Assembly: GCA_002798295.1 (NCBI GenBank)
Contig: NWQT01000015.1
Span: forward strand, 1-64,000
Direction: 5' to 3'
Source of the DNA: Lysobacteraceae bacterium NML07-0707
GTDB taxonomy: Bacteria > Pseudomonadota > Gammaproteobacteria > Xanthomonadales > Xanthomonadaceae
Length of the DNA: 64,000 nucleotides
Position 1 is the first letter of the stretch; each line of letters begins with the position of its first letter. Of the stretch, positions 9,845 through 17,886 are shown one piece after another. A program made the translations under genes and the position numbers. The notes beneath the pieces are model-generated. The model made no database searches and was not told the DNA's origin. It worked only from the letters and a program-made list of their open reading frames with translations.

Positions 9845-10198
9845 GCTTCAGCTTGGTGTTGTGCCCGATGAAACTGCCAAGAGCACCGGCGCCCCTCTAC
9901 TGGCCGCACTGCGTAACTATCGCAGCCTGGGCGTGCGCATCAAGCGCGTGCTGACCGACAACGGCTCGGCGTTTCGCTCCAAAGCCTTGCGCGTTGCTTG
10001 CACCCGGCATGGCATCGTACAGAAGTTCACCAGAGCCTACCGGCCCCAGAGCAATGGCAAGGCCGAGCGCTTCATTCAGTCGGCCTTGCGCGAGTGGGCA
10101 TACGGCTGAACCTACCAGAACTCAGCCCAACGCACCCAGGCGCTGCTCAGCTGGCAACACCACTACAACTGGCACCGACCGCACCATGGCATCGACCC

Positions 10199-10204
10199 CC
10201 TACC
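10199..10204. repeat. Target site duplication CCTACC, left copy
   Basis: CCTACC lies directly before the TG end of the inner IS481-type element and is repeated at 11207-11212, directly after its CA end. Joining the flanks through a single copy restores the outer transposase frame. That is strong evidence for a 6-bp duplication. Confidence 0.9.
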
Positions 10205-11150
10205 TGTTCAGTCTCATCATTAGATGGCTCGGGGCAATCCTAAAGCGTTCAGGCTGTGCGTCCCACTGTTTGCAGATGAATTCGTAGGGCGTGAGCCCTT
10301 TCAAGGTCTTGAGTCTGCGGGCGAAGTTGTAGGCGTCCATGAAGCTGGCCAGGTGCTGCTGCAGCTGAGCGTGATCGTCGTAATGGAAGCGTTTGACGGT
10401 GGCCTCCTTGATGGTTCGGTTCATTCGTTCGACCTGTCCATTCGTCCAGGGATGCTTGAGCTGGGTCAGACGGTGCTCGATGCCATGCTCTTTACACACC
10501 CGGGTGAAGATGTGCTCCAGGCAATACCGGTCACGACGGCGGTTGGTGAATTGGATGCCGTTGTCGGTCAGCACCGTATGGATGTGGTAGGGCGCGGTAT
10601 CCATCAAATTGCGCAGAAACTGCGCTGCTACCATCTTGGTGGCGCTGCGATGCAGCCCGGCGTAAGCGAACTTCGACGTTCTGTCGATGGCAACAAACAG
10701 GTAGAGCCTGCCTTCAGCGGTATGCACCTCGGCAATATCGACATGGAAGTAGCCGATGGGATAACGCTTGAAGGTTTTTTTGACGGGCTTATCGCCTTCA
10801 GGTTCAGGCAGCCGAGAGATGCCATGGCGCTGCAAACAGCGATGCAGCGAGGAGCGCGTCAGATGCGGGATGGTTGCTTGCAAGGCATACAGACAGTCAT
10901 CCAGCGGCAGCAGGGTGTGCTTGCGGAAAGCAACGATGGCGGCCTCTTCCTCAATGGACAACACGGTAGAGCGCGGTTGCCTGGGGCCGGTAGGCAGGTC
11001 GGTTACCGAAGTGCGTTTCTTCCACTTGGCCACCGTTTTGGGGTTGATGCCATAACGCTTGGCCAGCGTTCTCAGGCTCTCTTGACTATGTTGTATCGCT
11101 CGGCGGGTTGCCTTTGTCGTCGTGGCGCTTGCATGAAGAATCTGGCCCAT
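10200..11150 (-). CDS. IS481-family DDE transposase, apparently intact
   Basis: A protein of 316 residues. The N-terminal HTH is ESLRTLAKRYGINPKTVAKW, followed by the family TSVTDLPTGPRQPRSTVLS linker and the RNase H-fold catalytic core. The DDE residues are in FHVDIAEVHT, VLTDNGIQFT and NGQVERMNRTIKEA. The C-terminus contains RRLKTLKGLTPYEFICKQW. The start at 11150 is preferred over 11165 because GGAAGGA precedes it. The last codons cross the element end, and the TAG stop lies in the duplicated target at 10200-10202. Confidence 0.93.
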   Translation of the reverse strand: MGQILHASATTTKATRRAIQHSQESLRTLAKRYGINPKTVAKWKKRTSVTDLPTGPRQPRSTVLSIEEEAAIVAFRKHTLLPLDDCLYALQATIPHLTRSSLHRCLQRHGISRLPEPEGDKPVKKTFKRYPIGYFHVDIAEVHTAEGRLYLFVAIDRTSKFAYAGLHRSATKMVAAQFLRNLMDTAPYHIHTVLTDNGIQFTNRRRDRYCLEHIFTRVCKEHGIEHRLTQLKHPWTNGQVERMNRTIKEATVKRFHYDDHAQLQQHLASFMDAYNFARRLKTLKGLTPYEFICKQWDAQPERFRIAPSHLMMRLNR

Positions 11151-11206
11151 AGTCCTTCCTTCCATTCGGGGGAGAGGATTGAACCATCAAAGTCTGGGAT
11201 CAAGCA
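10205..11206 (-). mobile_element. Intact IS481-family insertion sequence, 1002 bp
   Basis: The element runs from TG at 10205 to CA at 11206 and carries one minus-strand transposase. The two ends form imperfect inverted repeats (TGCTTGATCCC at the right, TGTTCAGTCTC at the left, with a shared GATGG at positions 19-23). It is flanked by the 6-bp repeat CCTACC. The reported IS481 target NCTAGN, also with a 6-bp duplication, shares the CTA core. It is a recent insertion compared with the decayed copies at 207-735 and 23240-23474. Confidence 0.9.
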
Positions 11207-11212
11207 CCTACC
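11207..11212. repeat. Target site duplication CCTACC, right copy
   Basis: Second copy of the 6-bp repeat, directly after the CA end of the inner element at 11206. It continues in frame with the outer transposase remnant. Confidence 0.9.
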
Positions 11213-11289
11213 TCCCATGAGCCGATTTCCCACGCCTAGAAACAACCTCTTGATACTTCACAGCTAGGGAGTCCCTGCCCGGTAGCGAT

Positions 11290-11456
11290 AAAGCAGCGCA
11301 TCGACAAACAATCGGTTATCCGAAGCCATGGCCGCCTGCCTCTTGCGCGGCATCGGCATTGAATGCATGTCCAATGCCGCCGCTGCCCGCACCTTCAATG
11401 TGCTGGCCGGTGAAGGCCGCAAGGTGGTGGCCGGCTTCATTTTGCAGGCGGCGTAA
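11290..11456 (+). pseudogene. 3' remnant of an unidentified gene beside the IS nest
   Basis: An open stretch in one frame ends LSEAMAACLLRGIGIEC, then MSNAAAARTFNVLAGEGRKV, and stops with TAA at 11456. Codon use looks like the host genes, but there is no convincing start or ribosome site, and the frame opens directly from the right side of the decayed transposon. I read it as the tail of a gene truncated by IS insertion; the family is not recognised. 11457-11606 contains no further gene, only the leader of nhaC. Confidence 0.4.
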
Positions 11457-11606
11457 ATCGCCGCAGTGCAACATCAAACAGGCTTGTCGCCGCTTTCAGC
11501 AATTGTTAAGGTGCGGTCGAACGCTGTTACGCGGATCGATTGTTCGGGCAGTGATTCCTGCATTGCCTGATCGATAAAGCACTCTCCCCCACCCTGGAAG
11601 CCGTTC

Positions 11607-13085
11607 ATGAGTGAAACTGTCCTGCCCAATACCCGACGCCCCCCCCGGCTTTGGCTGGCATTGTTGCCGCTGCTGTTGCTGGCCGGGATGCTGGGGATGG
11701 CGGTATTCCTGTTCAAGGACAACAGCTCCCAAGGGCCCAACCAAATCGCCCTGATACTGGCCTCGATGGTTGCGGCCTTGATTGGCCTGTCCAATGGCCA
11801 GCGCTGGCAGGAGATTCAGGACGGCATGGTGCAGGGCATTTCCCTTGCCATCATCCCCATGCTCATCCTGCTGGCAGTAGGCGCCTTGATTGGCGCCTGG
11901 ATGCTCTCGGGCACCGTTCCCACGCTGATTGTGTACGGCCTGCAATTGATGCACCCGAGCTACTTCTATCCGGCCGCCTGTCTGGTTTGCGCAATCGTGG
12001 CGCTCGCCATTGGCAGCAGCTGGACCGTTGCCGGCACTTTGGGGGTGGCGCTGATTGGCGTTGCCCAGGGTCTGGGCATGTCGCCTGCGATTACCGCAGG
12101 CGCGGTGATTTCCGGTGCCTATTTCGGCGACAAAATCTCGCCACTGTCCGAGACCACCAATCTTGCACCGGCTGCGGTGGAATCGGAACTGTTTGCCCAT
12201 ATCCGCCACATGCTGTGGACCACCATTCCAAGCCTGGTGGTGGCGCTGGTGCTGTTCACCATTGTGGGTCTTTCCGCCAATACCCATAGCACGGATGTTT
12301 CATTGGGCGAATTGCCCGATATCTTGCGCGCCAATTTCAACATCGGCCCGCATTTGCTGATTCCGCTGGCGGTGGTGGTCATCCTGGCCATCAAGAAAAT
12401 GCCGGCCTATCCGGCCATTCTGATTGGCGCCCTGACCGGGCTGGTCTTTGCGGCACTGTTTCAAACCCAGGCCATGTTGCAAATGGGGAGCGCCGAGGGT
12501 CGCCCGCAGTGGCTGGCGATGCTCGCTGGTGGCTGGCAGGTGATGGCCGATGGCTTCAGCATCGAAACCGGCAATGCCGCGGCTGACGATTTGGTCAGCC
12601 GGGGCGGCATGTCGTCGATGCTTTCCACCATCTGGCTGATTGTCTGCGCAATGGGTTTTGGCTCGGTGATGGAGCGCACCGGCCTTTTGGAACAGCTGAT
12701 TCGCATGGTATTGAAGCTGGCGCGCAGCACCGGCGCCCTGGTAACCACCACCATCGCCACCGCGTTTGGCATCAATGTGGTGTCCGCCGACCAATACATG
12801 TCCATCGTGCTGACCGGACGGCTATACCGTGAAGAATACGAGCGCCGTGGCCTGGCGCCGGTCAATCTCTCCCGCGCGCTGGAAGATGGCGGCACCCTGA
12901 CTTCACCGCTAGTGCCCTGGAATACCTGCGGTGCCTATATGGCGGCCACGCTCGGAGTCGCCACGCTCGATTACCTGCCCTATGTGTTTTTCAACCTGCT
13001 CAATCCGCTGATCGCCATCCTTATGGCCTATGCCGGATTCAAGATTTTGCGCACCACTCCGGCCGTCGCCAGCAGCCGTTCCTGA
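11607..13085 (+). CDS. nhaC: Na+/H+ antiporter of the NhaC family
   Basis: A 492-residue inner-membrane protein with about eleven hydrophobic segments. It is recognised by the family block SGAYFGDKISPLSETTNLAP near residues 169-188 and by SADQYMSIVLTGRLY and EDGGTLTSPLVPWNTCGAYM in the C-terminal half. NhaC proteins exchange Na+ for H+; some relatives move organic solutes. A GGAAG sequence about 8 bases upstream supports the ATG. The next gene, 32 bases downstream, is a sodium-coupled symporter, so the two may together import a solute and expel the sodium. Confidence 0.9.
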   Translation: MSETVLPNTRRPPRLWLALLPLLLLAGMLGMAVFLFKDNSSQGPNQIALILASMVAALIGLSNGQRWQEIQDGMVQGISLAIIPMLILLAVGALIGAWMLSGTVPTLIVYGLQLMHPSYFYPAACLVCAIVALAIGSSWTVAGTLGVALIGVAQGLGMSPAITAGAVISGAYFGDKISPLSETTNLAPAAVESELFAHIRHMLWTTIPSLVVALVLFTIVGLSANTHSTDVSLGELPDILRANFNIGPHLLIPLAVVVILAIKKMPAYPAILIGALTGLVFAALFQTQAMLQMGSAEGRPQWLAMLAGGWQVMADGFSIETGNAAADDLVSRGGMSSMLSTIWLIVCAMGFGSVMERTGLLEQLIRMVLKLARSTGALVTTTIATAFGINVVSADQYMSIVLTGRLYREEYERRGLAPVNLSRALEDGGTLTSPLVPWNTCGAYMAATLGVATLDYLPYVFFNLLNPLIAILMAYAGFKILRTTPAVASSRS

Positions 13086-13117
13086 TTCCGTAACCCCAGC
13101 ACAAAGAGTCCAAGACG

Positions 13118-14479
13118 ATGGAAAACCGCTCAATTCACGGCATGTGGTCCTCGCGGCTGATGTTTGTCCTTGCCGCCACTGGCTCGGCAGTGGGCCTTGG
13201 CAATATCTGGCGCTTCCCGTACATGACTTCGGACAACGGCGGCGGCGCATTTGTATTGGTGTATCTGCTGTGCATCGCCATCGTCGGCTTGCCGATCCTC
13301 ATTGGCGAAGTGCTGATTGGCCGTCATGGCAGGCTGAGCCCAATCAATTCCCTGCGCAAGGTCATCAAGGAGAGCAATAGCAACCCGGGCTGGGTGGCGC
13401 TTGGCTGGATGGGCATCCTCGCCGGCATCCTGATTTTGAGCTTTTATTCGGTGGTGGCAGGCTGGACGCTCAATTACAGCTGGATTTACTTCAAACAACT
13501 GTTCAGCAGCGCGCCGCTCATCACCGACCCCTCTGCCACTTTCAGCGGCATGCTGGCAAGCGCGGGCGAGCTGACTTTCTGGCACAGCCTGTTCATGCTG
13601 CTGACCGTGGCCGTGGTCGCGCTGGGCGTAGAAAAGGGGCTGGAGCGCGCCGTGCGCTGGTTGATGCCGGCGCTGTTCCTGTTATTGATTGCGCTGGTGG
13701 TGTACGGCATCACCACCGGCTTTGCCGGACAGGCCGCTGAATTCCTGTTCAAGCCGGACTTTTCCAAAATCACCCCCAAGGTGCTGCTCGCGGCCATGGG
13801 GCAGGCGTTCTTCACCCTGAGCCTTGGCATGTGCACGATGATGGCCTATGGCGCCTATCTGCCGCGCGAAGGCGTGTCCATTCCCGGCTCCGGCATTGCC
13901 GTGGCGCTGACCGATACCGGCGTGGCGCTCCTGGCCGGCATGGCGATCTTCCCGATTGTGCTCAACTACGGCATCAACCCCGCCGGCGGCGGCCCGGGGC
14001 TGATCTTCACCTCGCTGCCGCTGGCCTTCAACGAAATGCCGCTGGGTGCGCTTTATGGCCTGCTGTTCTTTGGGCTGTTGTCGGTGGCCGCCTGGACTTC
14101 GTCCATCTCGCTGCTGGAGCCGGGCACCGCCTGGCTGGTGGAGCGCTTTGGCATGGGCAGTCGCAAACGTGCTGCGCTGCTGCTCAGTGCGCTGGCCTGG
14201 GGGCTGGGGCTGGCCTCGGTGCTGTCCTTCAATCACTGGTCGCATATCAAGCTGCTGGGGCGTGACATCATGAGCTTTATCGAGTTTGTTGCCAGCGACC
14301 TGATGCTGCCATTTGGCGGGCTTTTGATTGCGCTGTTTGTCGGCTGGTCGGTCAAGCAGCAGATCCTGCGCAAGGAGCTGCCGGAAATGTCTGCGAGCCT
14401 GTTCACCACCTGGCTGTGGGTGGTGCGCATCCTGGCGCCGGCGCTGGTATTGCTGGTGCTGTTGCGCACCTTCCTGTGA
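13118..14479 (+). CDS. Sodium-dependent transporter, NSS/SNF family
   Basis: A 453-residue membrane protein of the neurotransmitter:sodium symporter family. The N-terminus shows the classic ATGSAVGLGNIWRFPYM block that forms the sodium and substrate sites in LeuT-type structures, followed by GGGAFVLVYLL and IGEVLIGRHGR. Bacterial members carry amino acids such as methionine, alanine or tyrosine. Next to methionine-salvage genes, methionine or a related thioether is a reasonable guess, but the sequence does not prove it. A strong terminator follows at 14504-14536. Confidence 0.9.
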   Translation: MENRSIHGMWSSRLMFVLAATGSAVGLGNIWRFPYMTSDNGGGAFVLVYLLCIAIVGLPILIGEVLIGRHGRLSPINSLRKVIKESNSNPGWVALGWMGILAGILILSFYSVVAGWTLNYSWIYFKQLFSSAPLITDPSATFSGMLASAGELTFWHSLFMLLTVAVVALGVEKGLERAVRWLMPALFLLLIALVVYGITTGFAGQAAEFLFKPDFSKITPKVLLAAMGQAFFTLSLGMCTMMAYGAYLPREGVSIPGSGIAVALTDTGVALLAGMAIFPIVLNYGINPAGGGPGLIFTSLPLAFNEMPLGALYGLLFFGLLSVAAWTSSISLLEPGTAWLVERFGMGSRKRAALLLSALAWGLGLASVLSFNHWSHIKLLGRDIMSFIEFVASDLMLPFGGLLIALFVGWSVKQQILRKELPEMSASLFTTWLWVVRILAPALVLLVLLRTFL

Positions 14480-14503
14480 GTCCTGGCGTCAAACCGGAGT
14501 CAA

Positions 14504-14536
14504 CGCCTCTTGCCGTAGCGGCAAGAGGCGTTTTTT
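14504..14536 (+). terminator. Rho-independent terminator after the NSS transporter
   Basis: A perfect 12-bp stem, CGCCTCTTGCCG / CGGCAAGAGGCG, with a TAG loop, followed by TTTTTT. It separates the transporter pair from the mtn genes. Confidence 0.93.
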
Positions 14537-14572
14537 CATCTGTCCAGCCACTATTGTTTGTACACTTGCTGC

Positions 14573-15211
14573 ATGAATACCCCCCTCCCCTACGACAACG
14601 CCCGTATGGACGCGCTTGCCCAAGTCCTGGCAAGCCATGTCCGCGAACTGGGCGAAGCTGGCTGGACTCCGGCCACCAGCAGCAACTTCTCCATCCGCGT
14701 GGATGATGAGCACGCGCTTATCACCGTCTCCGGCCGCGACAAGCGCAAGCTGTGTGCCGACGATTTGATGCTGATTGATTTGCAAGGCCAGCCGGTCGGC
14801 AACAGCCTGCGCCCTTCGGCCGAAACCCTATTGCATACCCAGCTGTACCAGCGCTTTGCCGATGTAGGCTGCGTACTGCATACCCACTCGCTGGCACAGA
14901 CCGTGGCCTCGCGCTTTTTTGCCCGGCAAGGCCATATCGAATTCCGCGATTACGAGCTGCAAAAAGCCTTCCACGGCAACAGCACCCACGAAGGCGCAAT
15001 GCGCGTGCCGGTCTTTGCCAATACCCAGCATATGCCCACCCTTGCCGCACAAGTGGAAGCTGCGTTCGATGCCGGACCCATGTGGGGCTATCTGATCGAA
15101 GGCCACGGCCTGTATGCCTGGGGACGCGATGTCCATGAAGCGCGTCGCCACCTGGAGGCCTTTGAATTTTTGCTGCAATGCGAACTGAAACTGATGGAGC
15201 TTGCCCGATGA
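14573..15211 (+). CDS. mtnB: Methylthioribulose-1-phosphate dehydratase
   Basis: A 212-residue class II aldolase-fold zinc enzyme of the methionine salvage pathway that dehydrates methylthioribulose-1-phosphate. Metal-binding histidines are seen in [10 protein letters not shown] and [17 protein letters not shown] and VSGRDKRKL match the family substrate region. The ATG at 14573 is taken as the start; a TTG 15 bases upstream is less likely. No clear ribosome site is visible, and the distance from the preceding terminator is short, so the transcript leader must be short. The stop overlaps mtnD (ATGA). Confidence 0.94.
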   Translation: MNTPLPYDNARMDALAQVLASHVRELGEAGWTPATSSNFSIRVDDEHALITVSGRDKRKLCADDLMLIDLQGQPVGNSLRPSAETLLHTQLYQRFADVGCVLHTHSLAQTVASRFFARQGHIEFRDYELQKAFHGNSTHEGAMRVPVFANTQHMPTLAAQVEAAFDAGPMWGYLIEGHGLYAWGRDVHEARRHLEAFEFLLQCELKLMELAR

Positions 15212-15750
15212 GCCGGCTGCGCCTTTACAACGACCATGCCCCATCCACCGTACTGCTGGAAACCCGCGAACATGCGCTGATTGCCAATGAACTGGCCAAG
15301 GCCGGGGTGCTGTTCGAGCAATGGCAGGCCAATGCGCCGGTCAAGGCCGGTGACAGCCCCGAGGCCATCATGGCCGCCTACCGCAACGACATCGACCGCC
15401 TGGTGGCGGAAAACGGCTTCAACAGCGTGGATGTGGTGAGCATCGCCCCGGACAATCCGCAGCGCGAAGCCATGCGCGCCAAATTTCTGGAAGAGCACAC
15501 CCACAAGGAAGGCGAAGTGCGCTTTTTCGTCGATGGCAGCGGCCTGTTCTCGCTGCATATCGGCAACAAGGTGTACGAAGTGCTGTGCGAAAAGGGCGAT
15601 TTGATTTCCGTCCCCGATGGCACCACCCACTGGTTCGATATGGGGCCGGCTCCCAGCTTTGTCGCCATCCGCTTCTTTACCAATCCCGATGGCTGGATTG
15701 GTGATTTCACCGGCAGCGACATCGCGCAACGCTTCCCGCGTTACGAATGA
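15208..15750 (+). CDS. mtnD: Acireductone dioxygenase
   Basis: A cupin of 180 residues that cleaves the acireductone formed by MtnC, giving the keto acid precursor of methionine. The metal ligands are in [13 protein letters not shown] (HxH and Glu) and TTHWFDMG (second-shell histidine). Iron- and nickel-bound forms give different products, which cannot be told from sequence. The ATG at 15208 overlaps the mtnB stop, so translation is probably coupled. Confidence 0.95.
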   Translation: MSRLRLYNDHAPSTVLLETREHALIANELAKAGVLFEQWQANAPVKAGDSPEAIMAAYRNDIDRLVAENGFNSVDVVSIAPDNPQREAMRAKFLEEHTHKEGEVRFFVDGSGLFSLHIGNKVYEVLCEKGDLISVPDGTTHWFDMGPAPSFVAIRFFTNPDGWIGDFTGSDIAQRFPRYE

Positions 15751-15792
15751 CGCTTTGCAGAGCCCGTTCAGCCACAGCACGAGGAGGCGCCG

Positions 15793-16170
15793 ATGAGCCA
15801 AGTACCGCCTGACCTGGAAAGCGCGCAAGCGCGGATTGATGCCATCCAGAAGCGCTACCGCGAATGGACGCAACTGGTTCCCAGGCTGGAAGCCGCGCAG
15901 CAGGATTGGCAGCGCGGCATGGACATCATGCGCGAACTCGCCCAGTTTTATTTTGAAGGCGAATACATGCGCTACCACGAAGCCATTGAAAACGGCCTGG
16001 CCGTCAACCTGCATACCGAGGGCGAATACAGCGTGATGAGCGAAGACGCTTTATGGAATGCCTTCCACGAGCAACACAGCCTGGCCTGGCAGCGCCTGCG
16101 CTCGGCTATCGCCGTACTGGACAGCGACGCCCAACAAGACAGCCAAACTGCCAGCCCCCAGACCCAATAA
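15793..16170 (+). CDS. DUF4298 family protein
   Basis: A 125-residue, mostly alpha-helical, hydrophilic protein. It has [20 protein letters not shown] at the N-terminus and an aromatic patch, [20 protein letters not shown], in the middle. This looks like the small DUF4298 family, whose function is unknown. A strong AGGAGG lies 6-7 bases before the ATG. It lies between mtnD and mtnC in the same direction, so it is probably cotranscribed with methionine salvage. Whether it acts in that pathway is unknown. Confidence 0.75.
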   Translation: MSQVPPDLESAQARIDAIQKRYREWTQLVPRLEAAQQDWQRGMDIMRELAQFYFEGEYMRYHEAIENGLAVNLHTEGEYSVMSEDALWNAFHEQHSLAWQRLRSAIAVLDSDAQQDSQTASPQTQ

Positions 16171-16181
16171 ATCGCACCCCC

Positions 16182-16874
16182 ATGACGACCACCATCCTGA
16201 CTGATATCGAAGGCACGACCGGCAGCATTTCCTTTGTCAAAGACGTGCTGTTTCCCTATGCCCGCGACGCCTTGCCCGGTTTCATTGCCGCCCATCAGCA
16301 TGAACCGCAGGTACGCGCCCTGCTGGACGAAGTTGGCAGCGAACTTGGCCTCTCATACGACGACCCAGGCATCGCCCAAGCCTTGCAAAGCTGGATTGAC
16401 CAGGATCGCAAGCACACCGTGCTCAAGGCACTGCAAGGGATGATTTGGCAAGCCGGCTACCATGACGGGGAATTCACCGCGCACATCTATCCCGATGTTG
16501 CGCCGGCCCTGCGCCAATGGCATGCCGCAGGCCACCGCATCGCGGTGTATTCATCCGGCTCGGTGCCTGCCCAGAAACTGTTTTTCGGACACTCCGATGC
16601 CGGCGACCTGCTGCCAATATTCAGTGCATTTTTCGATACCCGGGTCGGACACAAGCGCGAGCGGCAGAGCTATCAGCACATCATTGCCGAACTCGGTCAA
16701 CCTGCCGGTGAAATCCTGTTTCTTTCCGATGTGGTGGAAGAACTCGATGCCGCCCGCGAAGCCAGAATGCGCACCTGCCTGATCGACCGCCGCGAAGATT
16801 ATCCCGAGCCACGCCTTGAAGCAGCGGCCAACGGTCACCCGCGCGTTGAGAGTTTTGCGGATATTGCGCCATAA
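16182..16874 (+). CDS. mtnC: Enolase-phosphatase E1
   Basis: A HAD-superfamily enzyme of 230 residues that enolises and dephosphorylates diketomethylthiopentyl-1-phosphate to acireductone, the substrate of MtnD. The HAD nucleophile motif is varied as [20 protein letters not shown]; motif II is [12 protein letters not shown] and motif IV is [13 protein letters not shown]. The ATG at 16182 gives the family N-terminus [11 protein letters not shown], 11 bases after the DUF4298 stop. mtnA and the MTA nucleosidase or phosphorylase are not in the window. Confidence 0.95.
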   Translation: MTTTILTDIEGTTGSISFVKDVLFPYARDALPGFIAAHQHEPQVRALLDEVGSELGLSYDDPGIAQALQSWIDQDRKHTVLKALQGMIWQAGYHDGEFTAHIYPDVAPALRQWHAAGHRIAVYSSGSVPAQKLFFGHSDAGDLLPIFSAFFDTRVGHKRERQSYQHIIAELGQPAGEILFLSDVVEELDAAREARMRTCLIDRREDYPEPRLEAAANGHPRVESFADIAP

Positions 16875-16917
16875 CTCCGCCGTTCAAACCGCCATCAACA
16901 ACCAATATTTATAAACC

Positions 16918-16935
16918 CACTGCGCTAACGCAGTG
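16918..16935 (+). terminator. Hairpin after mtnC
   Basis: A CACTGCG / CGCAGTG 7-bp stem with a CTAA loop lies between the convergent mtnC and the unknown two-TM gene. There is no T run, so it is a weak candidate. Confidence 0.45.
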
Positions 16936-16983
16936 AGCCTATGCTGTGCCCCCTGAAACCACTCTGCGCGGCCAACTGAAAAT

Positions 16984-17790
16984 TCAACTACCGATGCCAA
17001 CTCCGAAAATAATCGCCAGCAAGACCAGCAGGGGGTAGCGGATGATGAAAACCAGTGCCGCGATAGCCAAAATGGCAACTATCAGATAAAAAACTCCCTC
17101 GCTGCCAAAACGCACAAGGAAAAGGAAGGTGCCTATTAGCACCACGGCCACAAACAGCCAATCCGCAGCACTGAATTCCTGAATATTCACAGCTTTTTGC
17201 TGTGCTTCCAACCACTGGCGCAACTGCTCGATGCCTTCATCACAGCCAAGCGACAGCGTGAATTCAAGCGCCAGCTGCCCATCTTGCCTCGTGGCTGCCG
17301 CCAATGCTTCGGGCGTCATGGCAGCACCTATATCTGCAGCAAAATCCAGCAATTTGCGCAACAGGACATGGCAAAGCACATCGAGCCTGGCTGCCAGCGC
17401 CGACATGCCAGCCGCATCGCCTTGAAAATGCACTTTCAGCACTTCACGCTGATAGACAAGCTCATCGGCAAAATCCCCAATCTTGGCAGCAGTGAACCAC
17501 ATGACCTGCTCCGGGGTATCCGGCTGTGCCAGCCGCTCAGCCAGCGACTGACTTGCCCAGCGTACCAACCGCCGGTTCCAATCCTGCAGCCATTTGAACT
17601 GTTCTTCGGCAAACGGCAGCAAGCCGGCCAGTTCATCAAGATGCAGTTCCACCTCGACAACCGGCAAGGGCGGCGGCAAATCCGCATACCTGTCGGCAAA
17701 ATCTTTCCAGCACGCCAACAGTGCCTGGATATGGACAGGCAATTTGATTTCATTCACGCCGACATTTTCCCTTGTGGCTGATGTGGGCAT
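16984..17790 (-). CDS. Uncharacterised protein with two C-terminal membrane segments
   Basis: A protein of about 268 residues that I do not recognise. The first 190 residues look soluble and helical, with acidic and aromatic stretches (PVVEVELHLDELAGLLPFAE, WLQDWNRRLVRWASQ). They are followed by two adjoining hydrophobic segments (WLFVAVVLIGTFLFLV and VFYLIVAILAIAALVFII) plus a third (LLVLLAIIFGVGIG) at the end. There is no signal peptide, so the large domain should face the cytoplasm. The ATG at 17790 has an AAGG upstream; a GTG at 17759 is possible. It lies downstream of degP, in the same direction, beyond a terminator. Confidence 0.65.
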   Translation of the reverse strand: MPTSATRENVGVNEIKLPVHIQALLACWKDFADRYADLPPPLPVVEVELHLDELAGLLPFAEEQFKWLQDWNRRLVRWASQSLAERLAQPDTPEQVMWFTAAKIGDFADELVYQREVLKVHFQGDAAGMSALAARLDVLCHVLLRKLLDFAADIGAAMTPEALAAATRQDGQLALEFTLSLGCDEGIEQLRQWLEAQQKAVNIQEFSAADWLFVAVVLIGTFLFLVRFGSEGVFYLIVAILAIAALVFIIRYPLLVLLAIIFGVGIGS

Positions 17791-17848
17791 ATTCTGCCTT
17801 GCCCCTGTCGCAAATGCTGCGACTGATGAATGATCTGTCCCAAACAAA

Positions 17849-17868
17849 GGCCGCCCTTGCGGGCGGCC
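17849..17868 (-). terminator. Terminator of the rpoE-rseA-degP operon
   Basis: GGCCGCCC / GGGCGGCC forms an 8-bp GC-only stem around TTGC. Read on the minus strand, it is followed by TTTGTTT. It lies 18 bases after the degP stop. Confidence 0.85.
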
Positions 17869-17886
17869 AGTTTTGACAGTGCGTTG

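Larger units (their letters stand above)
9811..11267 (+). pseudogene. Older IS481-family transposase remnant, split by a second IS
   Basis: The C-terminal half of a DDE transposase survives in plus orientation: WHVVIDDHSHVGFSLV, then DETAKSTG, the second catalytic aspartate in VLTDNGSAF, and the catalytic glutamate in NGKAERFIQSALREWAYG. A frameshift lies near 9868 and an in-frame TGA at 10107-10109. After HHGIDPLP the sequence is interrupted by the intact element at 10205-11206. It resumes after one target repeat as PMSRFPTPRNNLLILHS and stops at 11267. The N-terminal HTH half is missing. It belongs to a different IS481 subgroup from the intact element. Confidence 0.85.

Noticed and set aside
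10224-11267. A 347-codon plus-strand frame opposite the intact IS481 transposase
   Set aside because: Antisense of the transposase; only its last 18 or so codons match the tail of the older outer transposase.
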